A DNA stretch of 64,000 nucleotides from Clostridia bacterium. Its GTDB lineage: Bacteria; Bacillota; Clostridia; Oscillospirales; Acutalibacteraceae. Shown piece after piece: positions 55,238-64,000 of the stretch (the first letter of the stretch is position 1; the number at the start of each line of letters is the position of its first letter). The position numbers were made by a program, and so were the translations under genes. The stretch lies in assembly GCA_017624675.1 (NCBI GenBank), contig JAGAMO010000020.1, forward strand, positions 1 to 64,000, written 5' to 3'. The notes under the pieces were generated by a model. The model was not told the origin of the DNA and did not search any database. It worked only from the letters and a program-made list of their open reading frames with translations.

Positions 55238-57259
55238 ATGATAACAGCTTCCACCGATATTAAATACCTTAAAGGTGTTGGTGAAAAGCGAGCTGTTGTC
55301 CTGAAAAATAAGGGCATCGATACTGTCGGTGCCCTTTTGCGTTATTATCCGCGAGATTATCTTGACTGGACCGATATAAAACCCATAAACACCGCACCTT
55401 TATTTGAAAAGGTTTGCGTTAAAGCCAAGGTTTTAAGGGTTGATGCCGAGCAAAAACGAAGCGGCATTACTATATATTCGGTTATTTGCGAAGATGAAAC
55501 CGCTCAAATGACTGCGGTGCTTTTTAATCAAAAATTTTTGGCAGAGAGTCTGCGTGTTGGCAGAGAATATCTGTTTTACGGAAGTTTAAGCGGTGGCTTT
55601 TTATTCCGCAAAATGTCGTCTCCAAAAATAGTTCCCGCATATAATAACTCCATTGAGCCGATATATCCCGCGGGTCGTGATATGTCCTCAAAACAGATTA
55701 AAAATCTTATTAAAACTGCTATTGCGTCGCTTAAATTGCCCGAAACCTTAAATGAGGAAATAAGAGAGCGAAACGGACTTTGCAGTTTGGAATATGCTAT
55801 ACAAAATATACATTTTCCGCTAAACCGCGAGGCATTTTTAAAGGCTCAAAAACGCCTTGTGTTTGAGGAACTATTTGTATTAAGAACAGGCTTGGCGCTT
55901 CTTAAAAGCCGTGAGGGCAAAAAGGCAGGATATGTTATAAAACAAGGCTTTTTATCAGATTTCAAGAAACTTTTGCCCTTTAGTATGACCTCGGCACAGG
56001 AAAGGGTTATAAAAGAGTGTATGCGAGATATGTTTTCGGGCTACCCGATGAATAGGCTTGTGCAAGGCGATGTTGGAAGCGGAAAGACTGTTATTGCGGC
56101 GGCGCTTATGTATGCTGCATCTAAAAACGGTTTTCAGTCGGCTATGATGGCGCCCACCGAAATTTTAAGCATACAACACTATAAAACCCTTTTGAAATTG
56201 ACTGAAAAAACGGGAATTAAGTGTGCTTTACTTACAAGCAGTGTCAAGAAAAGGGAAAAAGAGCGGATAAAAGAGGCTCTTAAAAATGGCGAAATTGATG
56301 TTGTTGTTGGAACACATTCACTTATAACCAGTGATGTTGAATTTAATAAATTGGGTTTTGTTGTAACCGATGAGCAACACCGTTTTGGTGTAAATCAAAG
56401 AGGAAGTTTGGCATCAAAGGGTGACAATCCCCATACACTTGTAATGTCAGCAACGCCGATTCCCGGAACATTGGGTCTTATTTTATACGGCGACCTTGAT
56501 ATTAGTATCGTTGATGAATACCCTGCAGGTAGACAAAAAATTGATACATACTTGGTGGATACCTCTTACAGACCGAGAATTTATAACTATATTAAGAAAT
56601 TCTTGAAAGAGGGGAGACAAGGGTATATTGTTTGCCCCTTGGTTTCAGAAAGAGAGGAAGTTGACATAACCTCCGCTAAAGAATATTATGTCAACTTATC
56701 GCAAGGCGAGTTTAAGGAATACAAATTAGGACTGCTTCACGGCAAAATGACCTCTAAAGAAAAGGAAGAGGTTATGACAAGATTTGCCGAGGGCGAAATT
56801 CAGTTGCTTATTGCCACCACTGTAATTGAGGTTGGAATTGATGTTCCAAACGCTGTTATAATGGTAATCGAAAACGCCGAGAGGTTTGGTCTGTCGGCTT
56901 TGCATCAGCTTAGGGGCAGAATAGGCAGAGGCGAGTATAAGTCTGACTGTATTTTGGTAACCGACAATGCTTCTGAGGATACTCTAAAACGCCTTGAGAT
57001 TATAAAAAATAATATCGATGGTTTTAAAATTGCCGACGAGGATTTAAAATTAAGAGGTCCCGGTGACTTCTTAGGTTCCCGTCAACACGGATTGCCCCCA
57101 ATGAAGATAGCCGACCTTTTTGCTGACCGAGATGTTTTAGAACTTGCAGGAAAGGAAGCAAAATACCTGCTTCAAAATGACCCCGATTTAAGCAAAACGG
57201 AAAATTTAAATCTTAAAGCCGAAATCATAGAGCTTTATAAAAAACTAAACAAAGAATAG
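55238..57259 (+). CDS. recG: ATP-dependent DNA helicase RecG
   Basis: Branch-migration helicase for stalled forks and Holliday junctions, 673 residues. It has the N-terminal wedge (OB) domain (about 45-140), Walker A GDVGSGKTVIAAAL, DEQH box (VVTDEQHRFG), and helicase C motifs TVIEVGIDVPNA and QLRGRIGRG. It starts 10 bases after the yloV gene, the common order in Firmicutes. Confidence 0.97.
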   Translation: MITASTDIKYLKGVGEKRAVVLKNKGIDTVGALLRYYPRDYLDWTDIKPINTAPLFEKVCVKAKVLRVDAEQKRSGITIYSVICEDETAQMTAVLFNQKFLAESLRVGREYLFYGSLSGGFLFRKMSSPKIVPAYNNSIEPIYPAGRDMSSKQIKNLIKTAIASLKLPETLNEEIRERNGLCSLEYAIQNIHFPLNREAFLKAQKRLVFEELFVLRTGLALLKSREGKKAGYVIKQGFLSDFKKLLPFSMTSAQERVIKECMRDMFSGYPMNRLVQGDVGSGKTVIAAALMYAASKNGFQSAMMAPTEILSIQHYKTLLKLTEKTGIKCALLTSSVKKREKERIKEALKNGEIDVVVGTHSLITSDVEFNKLGFVVTDEQHRFGVNQRGSLASKGDNPHTLVMSATPIPGTLGLILYGDLDISIVDEYPAGRQKIDTYLVDTSYRPRIYNYIKKFLKEGRQGYIVCPLVSEREEVDITSAKEYYVNLSQGEFKEYKLGLLHGKMTSKEKEEVMTRFAEGEIQLLIATTVIEVGIDVPNAVIMVIENAERFGLSALHQLRGRIGRGEYKSDCILVTDNASEDTLKRLEIIKNNIDGFKIADEDLKLRGPGDFLGSRQHGLPPMKIADLFADRDVLELAGKEAKYLLQNDPDLSKTENLNLKAEIIELYKKLNKE

Positions 57260-57268
57260 GTGAAAGCC

Positions 57269-57760
57269 ATGTTTAAAGAAATCAGTCCCAAAGAAATCCC
57301 TGATAATTTGATTAAAGCTATAAGTGACGAATGGATGCTTATTACTGCAGGGGACGAGTCGGGCTATAATATGATGACTGCCTCTTGGGGATTTGCAGGA
57401 GAAATGTGGGGACACGACAGCGTTATTGCAATGGTCAGACCCCAGCGTTACACAATGCAGTTTATAGATAAAAGCGATTATTTCACCCTTTCTTTCTATG
57501 GTGACAGAAAGGATATTCACAAGGTTTGCGGCTCGAAATCGGGCAGAGATGTTGATAAAACTGCCGAGACAGGACTCACTCCCGTTTTCAGCGATAATAC
57601 AGTTTATTTCGAGGAAGCAAGACTTGTTCTAATCTGCAAAAAGCAGTATGTTGACACCTTGAAAGAGGAATGCTTTACAGACAAAGAGCCGCTTCATTGG
57701 TATGACAAGGATTATCACAATATTATCATTGGAAAGATAGAAAAGGTGCTTATAAAATGA
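57269..57760 (+). CDS. Flavin reductase family protein
   Basis: FMN-binding oxidoreductase-like protein of 163 residues. MTASWGFAGEMWGHDSVIAMVRPQRYT is the flavin-binding signature, with FTLSFYG after it. It may also be a flavoredoxin-like electron carrier. AGGTG fits this ATG. Stop overlaps the next gene by 4 bases. Confidence 0.82.
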   Translation: MFKEISPKEIPDNLIKAISDEWMLITAGDESGYNMMTASWGFAGEMWGHDSVIAMVRPQRYTMQFIDKSDYFTLSFYGDRKDIHKVCGSKSGRDVDKTAETGLTPVFSDNTVYFEEARLVLICKKQYVDTLKEECFTDKEPLHWYDKDYHNIIIGKIEKVLIK

Positions 57761-58302
57761 AATTTTTAATTGCTTCTGATATTCACGGCTCGGCTTATTA
57801 CTGCGACCTTTTAATAAAGGCTATAGCCGAAGAAAAGCCCGATAAAGTTTTACTTTTGGGGGATATTCTTTACCACGGACCGAGAAATGATTTACCCCGT
57901 GATTATGCTCCCAAAAAGGTAATTGAGATGCTAAATCCTTTAAAGGATAAACTCATTTGTGTCAGAGGAAACTGCGACACAGAGGTTGACCAAATGGTGC
58001 TTGATTTCCCCGTTTTGGCGGATTACGGCGTAATTTCGGTTGGAAATATATTAATTTACGCTACCCACGGACACAAGTATAACAAGGAAAATTTACCGCC
58101 ACTTGCAAAGGGAGATATATTACTTAACGGTCACACCCATATACCCGAATGTATAGAAAAAGACGGATATGTGTTTATGAACGCAGGGTCGGTTTCTATT
58201 CCCAAAGAAAACTCGCCCCACAGTTATATGATATTAAAAGACGGCGATTTTGTCTGGAAAAATCTTGAAACCAAAGAAATTTATAAGGAATACGAAGTTT
58301 AA
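57757..58302 (+). CDS. YfcE-like metallophosphoesterase
   Basis: Phosphodiesterase of 181 residues with the calcineurin-like metal motifs SDIHGS, LLGDILYHGPRN, RGNCD, THGH and NGHTHIP in order. Physiological substrate unknown. Coupled to both neighbours: overlap of 4 bases upstream and 1 base downstream. Confidence 0.92.
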   Translation: MKFLIASDIHGSAYYCDLLIKAIAEEKPDKVLLLGDILYHGPRNDLPRDYAPKKVIEMLNPLKDKLICVRGNCDTEVDQMVLDFPVLADYGVISVGNILIYATHGHKYNKENLPPLAKGDILLNGHTHIPECIEKDGYVFMNAGSVSIPKENSPHSYMILKDGDFVWKNLETKEIYKEYEV

Positions 58303-59540
58303 TGAAGAATATCGTAATAATCGGCGGTGGACCTGCAGGGCTTAAAGCCGCCCTTAGCGCCGATTTTAAATATAAGGATACAGAAAGGCAAATTACCGTA
58401 ATCGAAAAGAACGAACGCTGTGGTAGAAAACTTATGATTACAGGTAAAGGTCGGTGTAATGTTACAAACAACTGTGACCTTGATACTCTAATTGCCAACA
58501 CACCCAAAAACGGCAGATTTTTATATTCTGCCTTTTCAAAATTTTTACCACAGGATACAATGACTTTTTTTGAAACTATGGGAGTGCCGCTTAAAACTGA
58601 GCGTGGAAACAGAGTTTTTCCACAGTCAGATAAGGCAGTTGACATTGTTGATGCGCTTGTTAAAAGTTTGAAACCAAGAGGAATTAAACAGCTCCATGCC
58701 ACTGCCAAAAGCATTAAAACCGAAAACGGAGAGGTTTGCGGTGTAGAACTTGAAAACGGAGAAATTATTAAGGCTGACAGTGCGGTTTTAGCAACGGGCG
58801 GTGTTTCTTACCCCGTTACGGGCTCTACGGGAGACGGCTACCGTATGGCTGGGGAACTAGGTCATACCGTAACCGAGCTTAAACCCTCTTTGGTTCCTCT
58901 TTGCTGTCACGAAGGCTTTTGCACAAGGCTTTCGGGACTTTCCCTTAAAAATGTCACCTTGAGCATTTTTGAAAGTGGTAAGAAAAAGCCGATTTTCAAA
59001 GAGCTCGGCGAAATGCTTTTCACGCATTTTGGAATTTCGGGTCCCTTGGTGCTGTCGGCTTCGTCTTATATCAGAAAAATGGGTAAGGCAGAGTATACTG
59101 CGGTGATAGACCTAAAACCCGCTTTGAGTGACGAGCAGTTGGACAAGCGTATTTTAAGAGACTTTGAAACCGAGCAAAATAAAGCTTTTGTAAATTCTTT
59201 AGATGCCTTGTTGCCTAAAAGCATAATTCCCGTTATAATAGAAAGGTCGGGTATTGAGCCTAGGACAAAGGTTAACCAAATCAGCCGAGTTCAAAGATCC
59301 GAGCTTGTAAAGGTTATTAAGAATTTCACACTCCGCATAACTAGTTTCAGACCTATTGAGGAGGCAATTATAACCTCGGGTGGAATTTCGGTTAAAGAAA
59401 TCAACCCCTCAACAATGGAATCAAAGCTTGTAAAAGGCTTGTTCTTTGCGGGGGAGATAATTGATGTTGACGCCTTCACAGGCGGATTTAATTTGCAAAT
59501 AGCATTTTCGACCGGATATTTGGCGGGAGAAAATGTATAA
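58302..59540 (+). CDS. HI0933/YhiN-family FAD-dependent oxidoreductase
   Basis: 412 residues. The FAD loop is IIGGGPAGLKAA at the N-terminus. KLMITGKGRCNVTNN and LATGGVSYPVTGSTGDGY are the family signatures, with ITSGGISVKEIN and GGFNLQIAFSTGYLAG near the end. The reaction is not known. It sits in one operon with cmk, 12 bases before it. Confidence 0.92.
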   Translation: MKNIVIIGGGPAGLKAALSADFKYKDTERQITVIEKNERCGRKLMITGKGRCNVTNNCDLDTLIANTPKNGRFLYSAFSKFLPQDTMTFFETMGVPLKTERGNRVFPQSDKAVDIVDALVKSLKPRGIKQLHATAKSIKTENGEVCGVELENGEIIKADSAVLATGGVSYPVTGSTGDGYRMAGELGHTVTELKPSLVPLCCHEGFCTRLSGLSLKNVTLSIFESGKKKPIFKELGEMLFTHFGISGPLVLSASSYIRKMGKAEYTAVIDLKPALSDEQLDKRILRDFETEQNKAFVNSLDALLPKSIIPVIIERSGIEPRTKVNQISRVQRSELVKVIKNFTLRITSFRPIEEAIITSGGISVKEINPSTMESKLVKGLFFAGEIIDVDAFTGGFNLQIAFSTGYLAGENV

Positions 59541-59552
59541 AGGAGATATAAT

Positions 59553-60224
59553 ATGATTTCAGTTGCTATTGACGGACCTGCAGGTGCAGGGAAAAGCACA
59601 CTTTCAAGAAAATTAGCCGAGCATTTCGGGTTTATCTATGTTGACACTGGTGCTATGTATAGAGCAGTGGGACTTAAATTTTCACAAATGGGTGCTGATA
59701 CTGAATTAAATTGCGATATTGAAAAGATTTTGGCTGATACCACAGTGGACATTCGTTTTGTTGGCACCGAGCAGAGAGTATTTTTAGACGGTGAGGATGT
59801 ATCTGACAAAATCAGAACACCTGAAATGTCTATGATGGCATCGGCTGTTTCGGCAAAACCGCCTGTCAGAGCCTTTTTGCTTGACACCCAACGAAAGTTA
59901 GCAGAGAATAACGACTGTCTTATGGACGGCAGAGATATCGGCACTGTGGTGCTTCCAAATGCTACGGTTAAAATTTACCTTACCGCCTCGGCTGAGGATA
60001 GAGCGATGCGCCGTTATAAGGAACTTATTGAAAAGGGACAAACTGTTGAATTCAAGGATGTCTATGATGATATGGTAAAGCGTGATTACAACGATATGCA
60101 CCGCGAAATCGCGCCCTTAAAACAGGCTGATGATGCGGTTGTCGCAGATACAACAGGTCTTGAGTTTGAACAGTCTTTCGAACTGCTGATTAACATAATA
60201 AATAAAGGTATAGAGGGCAAATAA
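59553..60224 (+). CDS. cmk: (d)CMP kinase
   Basis: Phosphorylates CMP and dCMP, 223 residues. Walker A is GPAGAGKST, followed by YVDTGAMYRAVGL (nucleotide monophosphate site), DGRDIGTVVLPNA and REIAPLKQADDAVV. It precedes ispH-S1 as in many Clostridia, with a 1-base overlap. Confidence 0.97.
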   Translation: MISVAIDGPAGAGKSTLSRKLAEHFGFIYVDTGAMYRAVGLKFSQMGADTELNCDIEKILADTTVDIRFVGTEQRVFLDGEDVSDKIRTPEMSMMASAVSAKPPVRAFLLDTQRKLAENNDCLMDGRDIGTVVLPNATVKIYLTASAEDRAMRRYKELIEKGQTVEFKDVYDDMVKRDYNDMHREIAPLKQADDAVVADTTGLEFEQSFELLINIINKGIEGK

Positions 60225-62287
60225 TGAAAATAGTTAAAGCCGAAACTGCGGGTTTTTGCTTTGGCGTAAACCGTGCGGTTAATATGGTATATGAGCTTTT
60301 GAATAAAGGCAAAAAGGTTTGCACCTTGGGTCCTATTATTCATAACCCTCAGCTTGTAGAAGAACTCTCTCTTAAGGGTGTTAGAATAGTTGAAAGCCCC
60401 GATGAAGTAAAAGGGGATGAGACACTTGTTATTCGTTCCCACGGCGTTGAGCGTGAGGTTTTTGAAAACGCAAAGCAAAAGGGAATTGATGTGGCAGATG
60501 CTACCTGCCCATTCGTTTCAAAAATTCATAAAATCGTTGCTGAAAATAGCCTTGCGGGAGCGGTTACAATAATTGCGGGTGACAAGAATCATCAAGAGGT
60601 AAAGGGTATTGTTGGTCACTGCTATGGTGACTGTTTCGTGGTTGCGAGTGAGGAGGAATTGACCTCTATCCTACAAAATGAGGCGTTTTTTGTTGAAAAA
60701 GATATAATTTTAGTTTCTCAGACAACTTTTAACGCAAAAATTTGGGGAAATATACAAAAAAATTTAAAAAAAGTCTATACAAATGCGAAAATTTTTGATA
60801 CAATATGTAATGCTACTTCTTTGAGGCAAAGCGAGGCGGACAAGCTGTCCGGTAATAGTGACGCTGTCATTGTTATAGGCGGAAGGCATAGCTCTAACAC
60901 AGCTAAGCTTTACGATGTTTGCCGTAAGAATTGCCATAAAACTTTTTTGATTGAAACGGCGGACGAACTTCCGCTTGAGAGTCTTAAAGGTCTTGAAAAC
61001 ATTGGAGTGGTAGCGGGTGCATCCACACCTGCGGGTATTATAAAGGAGGTAATTTATACCATGTCGGAAAATTTACAATCGGTTGAAGAACAGGTGGAGG
61101 TTAAAGAATCTGTTCAAAAGAGCTTCGAGGAAATGACAGACGAGGAAGCATTTGAGGCTTCGCTCAGCGGCTTAACAGGAGACCAAAAGGTAGAGGGTAT
61201 TGTTGTTGCTGTTAATCCTTCGGAAATCACAGTTGATATCGGAAGAGGAGTAACAGGATATATCTCACAAGCAGAATATTCATCTGACCCTGATGTTAAG
61301 CTTATGGATGAAGTTAAGGTTAATGATAAATTAAATCTTATCATTATGAAAATCAATGACCAGGAAGGAACTGCAATGCTTTCTAAGCGTCGTTTCGATG
61401 CTATTGCCGGTTGGGATAATATAGTTGCCGCTAAAGAGTCCGGTGAAATCGTTACAGGTTTTGTTAAGGACATTATCAAGGGTGGCGTTGTAGCTTACAC
61501 TAATAATGTTCGCGTTTTCATCCCTGCATCTCAGGCTACAGCTTCAAGAAATGATTCTTTAGAGGATTTAAAGGGTAAAGAGGTATCTTTCCGCATTATC
61601 GAAATCGGCCGCGGCAGACGCGCTGTTGGCTCTATCAGAAGCGTTCTTCGTGAAGAAAGAAAGGCTGCTGAGGCAAAAATTTGGGAGAGCATCGCTGTTG
61701 GAGACCGCTTTACAGGTACTGTTAAGTCTCTCACAAACTACGGCGCATTTGTTGACATCGGCGGCGTTGACGGTATGATTCACGTTTCCGAGCTTTCTTG
61801 GACCAGAATCAAGAACCCCAGCGAGGTTGTTTTAGTTGGCGACACTGTTGAGGTTTACATCAAGGCTATCGATAAGGATAAGAAAAAGATTTCCTTAGGC
61901 TATAAGAAGGAAGAGGAAAACCCCTGGGTTATCTTCCAGAAAAACTTTGATGTTGACGATGTTGTTAAGGTAACAATTGTTAGCATGACTACATACGGCG
62001 CATTTGCCCGTATCATCCCCGGTATTGACGGTTTAATCCACATTTCTCAAATTGCAGATAAGCACATTGCTAAACCCCAAGACGAGCTCCAGATCGGTCA
62101 AGAGGTTGAGGCTAAGATTACTGCAGTTGACAACGATAAGAAGCGCGTAAGCCTTTCTATCCGTGCTCTTATTCAGAAGGAAGAGGAAGAAACTCAGGAT
62201 ATCGAGGCTAAGGACGAGGTTGTTTACGAAGCAACCGAGGAAAATGCTCCTGCTGAGGTTGAAACCGAGACAGAGGCTGCTGAATAA
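60224..62287 (+). CDS. ispH: Fusion of IspH and ribosomal protein S1
   Basis: 687 residues. The first 279 are 4-hydroxy-3-methylbut-2-enyl diphosphate reductase, last step of the non-mevalonate isoprenoid route, with 4Fe-4S cysteines in GFCFGV, DATCPFV and TICNATS. The rest is a four-domain S1 protein (S1 repeats from about 325, 410, 500 and 585), which binds mRNA or ribosomes. The fusion is common in Clostridia. AGGAGG at 61044-61049 stands before an in-frame ATG at the exact junction, so a free S1 product may also be made. Confidence 0.95.
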   Translation: MKIVKAETAGFCFGVNRAVNMVYELLNKGKKVCTLGPIIHNPQLVEELSLKGVRIVESPDEVKGDETLVIRSHGVEREVFENAKQKGIDVADATCPFVSKIHKIVAENSLAGAVTIIAGDKNHQEVKGIVGHCYGDCFVVASEEELTSILQNEAFFVEKDIILVSQTTFNAKIWGNIQKNLKKVYTNAKIFDTICNATSLRQSEADKLSGNSDAVIVIGGRHSSNTAKLYDVCRKNCHKTFLIETADELPLESLKGLENIGVVAGASTPAGIIKEVIYTMSENLQSVEEQVEVKESVQKSFEEMTDEEAFEASLSGLTGDQKVEGIVVAVNPSEITVDIGRGVTGYISQAEYSSDPDVKLMDEVKVNDKLNLIIMKINDQEGTAMLSKRRFDAIAGWDNIVAAKESGEIVTGFVKDIIKGGVVAYTNNVRVFIPASQATASRNDSLEDLKGKEVSFRIIEIGRGRRAVGSIRSVLREERKAAEAKIWESIAVGDRFTGTVKSLTNYGAFVDIGGVDGMIHVSELSWTRIKNPSEVVLVGDTVEVYIKAIDKDKKKISLGYKKEEENPWVIFQKNFDVDDVVKVTIVSMTTYGAFARIIPGIDGLIHISQIADKHIAKPQDELQIGQEVEAKITAVDNDKKRVSLSIRALIQKEEEETQDIEAKDEVVYEATEENAPAEVETETEAAE
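61044..61063 (+). promoter_or_regulatory. Internal ribosome binding site and start at the IspH-S1 junction
   Basis: AGGAGG, 11 bases, then ATG (61061), in frame with the fusion at residue 280. It would yield a 408-residue S1 protein, the usual length of free Firmicute S1. Confidence 0.5.
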
Positions 62288-62300
62288 TCAGTTTAAATTT

Positions 62301-62343
62301 GCGGATATTATCACTTTTTCGGTGATAGTATCCGTTTTTTTAT
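62301..62343 (+). terminator. Terminator of the yloU-to-ispH series
   Basis: GGATATTATCAC-TTTTTC-GGTGATAGTATCC with a seven-T tract. Confidence 0.85.
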
Positions 62344-62371
62344 TTACATATTTCGACAGTTGTGTTATAAT
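62343..62371 (+). promoter_or_regulatory. Promoter of the SulP gene, -10 inside the hairpin element
   Basis: TTTACA, 17 bp, TATAAT. The TATAAT is the first six bases of hairpin element copy 3. Confidence 0.55.
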
Positions 62372-62567
62372 GACTGTTGTTTGTCGAAGCGCTTTTCAGC
62401 GCTTCGACAAGCCACTTTTTAAGTGGCTTTGGCAAAATTAATTTTTGCAATTCAATTTTGCACAACACTCATTGCAATGGATATGGACAAATTTCAAGAG
62501 AAATTTGTTACAAAATCAAAGATTTTGTGTCGAAACAGAAGTGTTTCGACTAATCTTAACCATTATA
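62366..62567. repeat. Hairpin element, copy 3 (202 bp)
   Basis: TATAATGACTGTTGTTTGTC at the left and a partial inverted copy ending CATTATA at the right. The internal hairpins match copy 2 in order. Same length and same orientation to the downstream gene as copy 2. The element forms nearly all of the leader of the SulP gene. Confidence 0.85.
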
Positions 62568-62596
62568 CTTGTTATCGCTTTATTGGAGGTACCGAA

Positions 62597-63877
62597 ATGA
62601 AGGATTTTTATTTAAAGCCAAAGCTTATATCCTGTCTTAAGGGATATAGCTCGAAACAGTTTATAAATGATATTGTTGCAGGTATAATTGTTGCAATAAT
62701 CGCTCTGCCTTTGTCTATAGCCTTGGCATTGGCATCGGGTGTTGAACCCGCACAGGGTGTTTACACCGCAATTTTTGCAGGTTTCACTGTTTCTTTGCTT
62801 GGCGGCAGCCGTATACAAATTGCAGGTCCCACCGCCGCATTTGCTACAGTGGTTGCGGGTATTGTTGCAACCAAGGGTATGGGCGGACTTATAACCGCCA
62901 CCGTTTTGGCAGGTATTATTTTGATAATTATGGGTCTTTTAAAGTTAGGCTCTCTTATTAAATACATACCCCATAGCATTACTATCGGTTTCACATCGGG
63001 TATTGCCGTTACCATCTTAATTGGTCAGATAAAGGACTTTTTGGGTCTTTCCTATGCAAACGGCGTAAAGCCTATTGAGACCATAGAAAAGATTGAGGCT
63101 AATATAGAGGCAATTTCCACCTTTAACTGGCAAGCCCTTTTAATAGGTGCGCTTAGCCTTGCGATTTTAATTGTTTACCCCAAATTCGAAAAGAGAATAC
63201 CGCCCTCTTTAATTGCGGTAATCGTATGTTCTTTGGTAGTTGGACTTATCCCTGCACTTTCAAAGGGCGTTAATACAATAGGTGACCTTTATACAATTCC
63301 TTCGGGACTTCCTGCCTTCACACTTGGCGATATGGATTTTAGTATAAATAGTATATTAGCCGCTTTGCCAAACGCTGTTACAATAGCTGTTTTAGCGGGA
63401 ATTGAATCTTTACTGTCCTGTGTTGTTGCCGATACAATGGTAAACTCAAAGCACAATTCCAACGCTGAGTTGGTGGCTCAGGGTATAGGAAATATAGCTT
63501 CTGTTGCTTTTGGCGGTATCCCCGCTACAGGTGCAATAGCAAGAACAGCCGCAAACGCTAAAAACGGTGGCAAAACCCCCGTTGCAGGTATGGTACATGC
63601 TGTTGTGTTACTCTTGGTGCTTTTATTCTTAATGCCCTATGCGGCACTTATCCCAATGCCTACAATAGCCGCAATTTTGTTTATGGTGGCTTATAATATG
63701 AGCGAATATAAAGAGTTTGCCCACACACTTAAAACGGCTCACATAACCGATTCCTTGGTAATGGTTGTAACCTTTGCTTTGACCGTTATTTTTGACTTGG
63801 TTGTGGCAATCGCTGTGGGACTAGCCCTCGCTATTATTTTTAATTTAATATTCAAAAGTAAAAAAGCTGTCTCATAA
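62597..63877 (+). CDS. SulP family inorganic anion transporter
   Basis: Membrane carrier of 426 residues for sulfate, bicarbonate or another anion. Sulfate-transporter core with ALPLSIALALASGVEPAQGVYTAIFAGF, GGSRIQIAGPTAAFA and GGIPATGAIARTAANAKNGGKTPVAG. The C-terminal STAS domain common in the family is missing; the protein ends right after the last helix. GGAGGT fits this ATG. The longer in-frame ORF from 62423 reads through the hairpin element and is rejected. Confidence 0.9.
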   Translation: MKDFYLKPKLISCLKGYSSKQFINDIVAGIIVAIIALPLSIALALASGVEPAQGVYTAIFAGFTVSLLGGSRIQIAGPTAAFATVVAGIVATKGMGGLITATVLAGIILIIMGLLKLGSLIKYIPHSITIGFTSGIAVTILIGQIKDFLGLSYANGVKPIETIEKIEANIEAISTFNWQALLIGALSLAILIVYPKFEKRIPPSLIAVIVCSLVVGLIPALSKGVNTIGDLYTIPSGLPAFTLGDMDFSINSILAALPNAVTIAVLAGIESLLSCVVADTMVNSKHNSNAELVAQGIGNIASVAFGGIPATGAIARTAANAKNGGKTPVAGMVHAVVLLLVLLFLMPYAALIPMPTIAAILFMVAYNMSEYKEFAHTLKTAHITDSLVMVVTFALTVIFDLVVAIAVGLALAIIFNLIFKSKKAVS

Positions 63878-63887
63878 GACAAATACT

Positions 63888-63927
63888 AAACGGATGTGTA
63901 GAATTTCTGCACATCCGTTTTACTTTT
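63888..63927 (+). terminator. Terminator of the SulP gene
   Basis: AACGGATGTG and CACATCCGTT with an 11-base loop and a T-rich tail. Confidence 0.8.
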
Positions 63928-63939
63928 GACGGTTATGTA

Positions 63940-64000
63940 TTGAGAAAAATTAAAAATCATGTTAAAATAAAATATATTAAATCGAAGGAGAGTTATTATG
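63940..64000 (+). promoter_or_regulatory. Promoter and start of a gene cut by the window end
   Basis: TTGAGA, 17 bp, TAAAAT (63963-63968), AAGGAG at 63985-63990, then an ATG as the last three bases. The coding sequence lies outside. Confidence 0.6.

Noticed and set aside
62423..62596. N-terminal extension of the SulP reading frame
   Set aside because: It reads through the hairpin element and a good GGAGGT site precedes the ATG at 62597.

Overview
The window is about 64 kb of AT-rich chromosome with densely packed genes in short operons, Shine-Dalgarno starts and TTGACA/TATAAT promoters. It fits an anaerobic, spore-forming member of the Clostridia. The evidence is spoVT, spoIIGA-sigE, gerW, a PdaB-like deacetylase, glycyl-radical pyruvate formate-lyase, an IspH-S1 fusion, CtsR-type heat-shock boxes and a cohesin/dockerin pair. 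An Oscillospirales/Ruminococcus-like gut bacterium is my inference, not something the sequence proves. I saw no phage, insertion sequence, CRISPR array, tRNA or 16S/23S gene.

Layout. 1-10.9 kb: the end of spoVT, a Na/Pi symporter, alanine racemase and a YabE-like 3D/G5 protein (both minus), an NhaC antiporter, a TtcA-like tRNA thiolase and pflB-pflA. 10.9-16.4 kb: a DUF3048 lipoprotein, a MocR regulator divergent from an ECF S-component, and copA-copZ. 16.5-24.3 kb: spoIIGA-sigE behind a long-spacer spoIIG-type promoter, DUF1294, a DUF5058/membrane protein/M20 peptidase cluster, and a GntR-ABC operon. 24.3-31.5 kb: dnaD, dnaI-like, mnmG and a C39-like peptidase, radC, a RluA-type synthase, thioredoxin and a stomatin-like protein. 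31.5-34.5 kb is the repeat-rich accessory part: GNAT, nitroreductase, PdaB-like deacetylase, a LexA-box small membrane protein, palindromic repeats and two copies of a hairpin element. 34.5-39.6 kb: an M50 peptidase, scpA-scpB, gerW, dacF, an RsuA/RluB-type synthase and a DtxR-like regulator. 39.7-43.1 kb: a dockerin-bearing glucosaminidase and a membrane-anchored cohesin protein. 43.1-47.2 kb: a lone 5S rRNA gene (minus), then grpE-dnaK-dnaJ. 47.4-50.7 kb: an M1 peptidase lipoprotein and the L10 leader with rplJ-rplL. 50.7-62.3 kb: a long plus-strand series (ymdB-like, a peptide-binding lipoprotein, yloU-yloV-recG, flavin reductase, phosphodiesterase, FAD oxidoreductase, cmk, ispH-S1). The window ends with a SulP transporter behind the third hairpin element.

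How the parts work together. Much of the window is housekeeping: translation, replication loading, chromosome segregation and chaperones. Sporulation and envelope genes are interleaved. The most interesting points are: a two-gene cohesin/dockerin module that could tether a cell-wall glucosaminidase to the membrane; a 60-residue membrane protein under a perfect promoter with a perfect Gram-positive LexA box; a 202-bp hairpin-rich element with terminal inverted repeats, present three times, each time beside a predicted -10 box; and a possible separate start for ribosomal protein S1 inside the IspH-S1 fusion.
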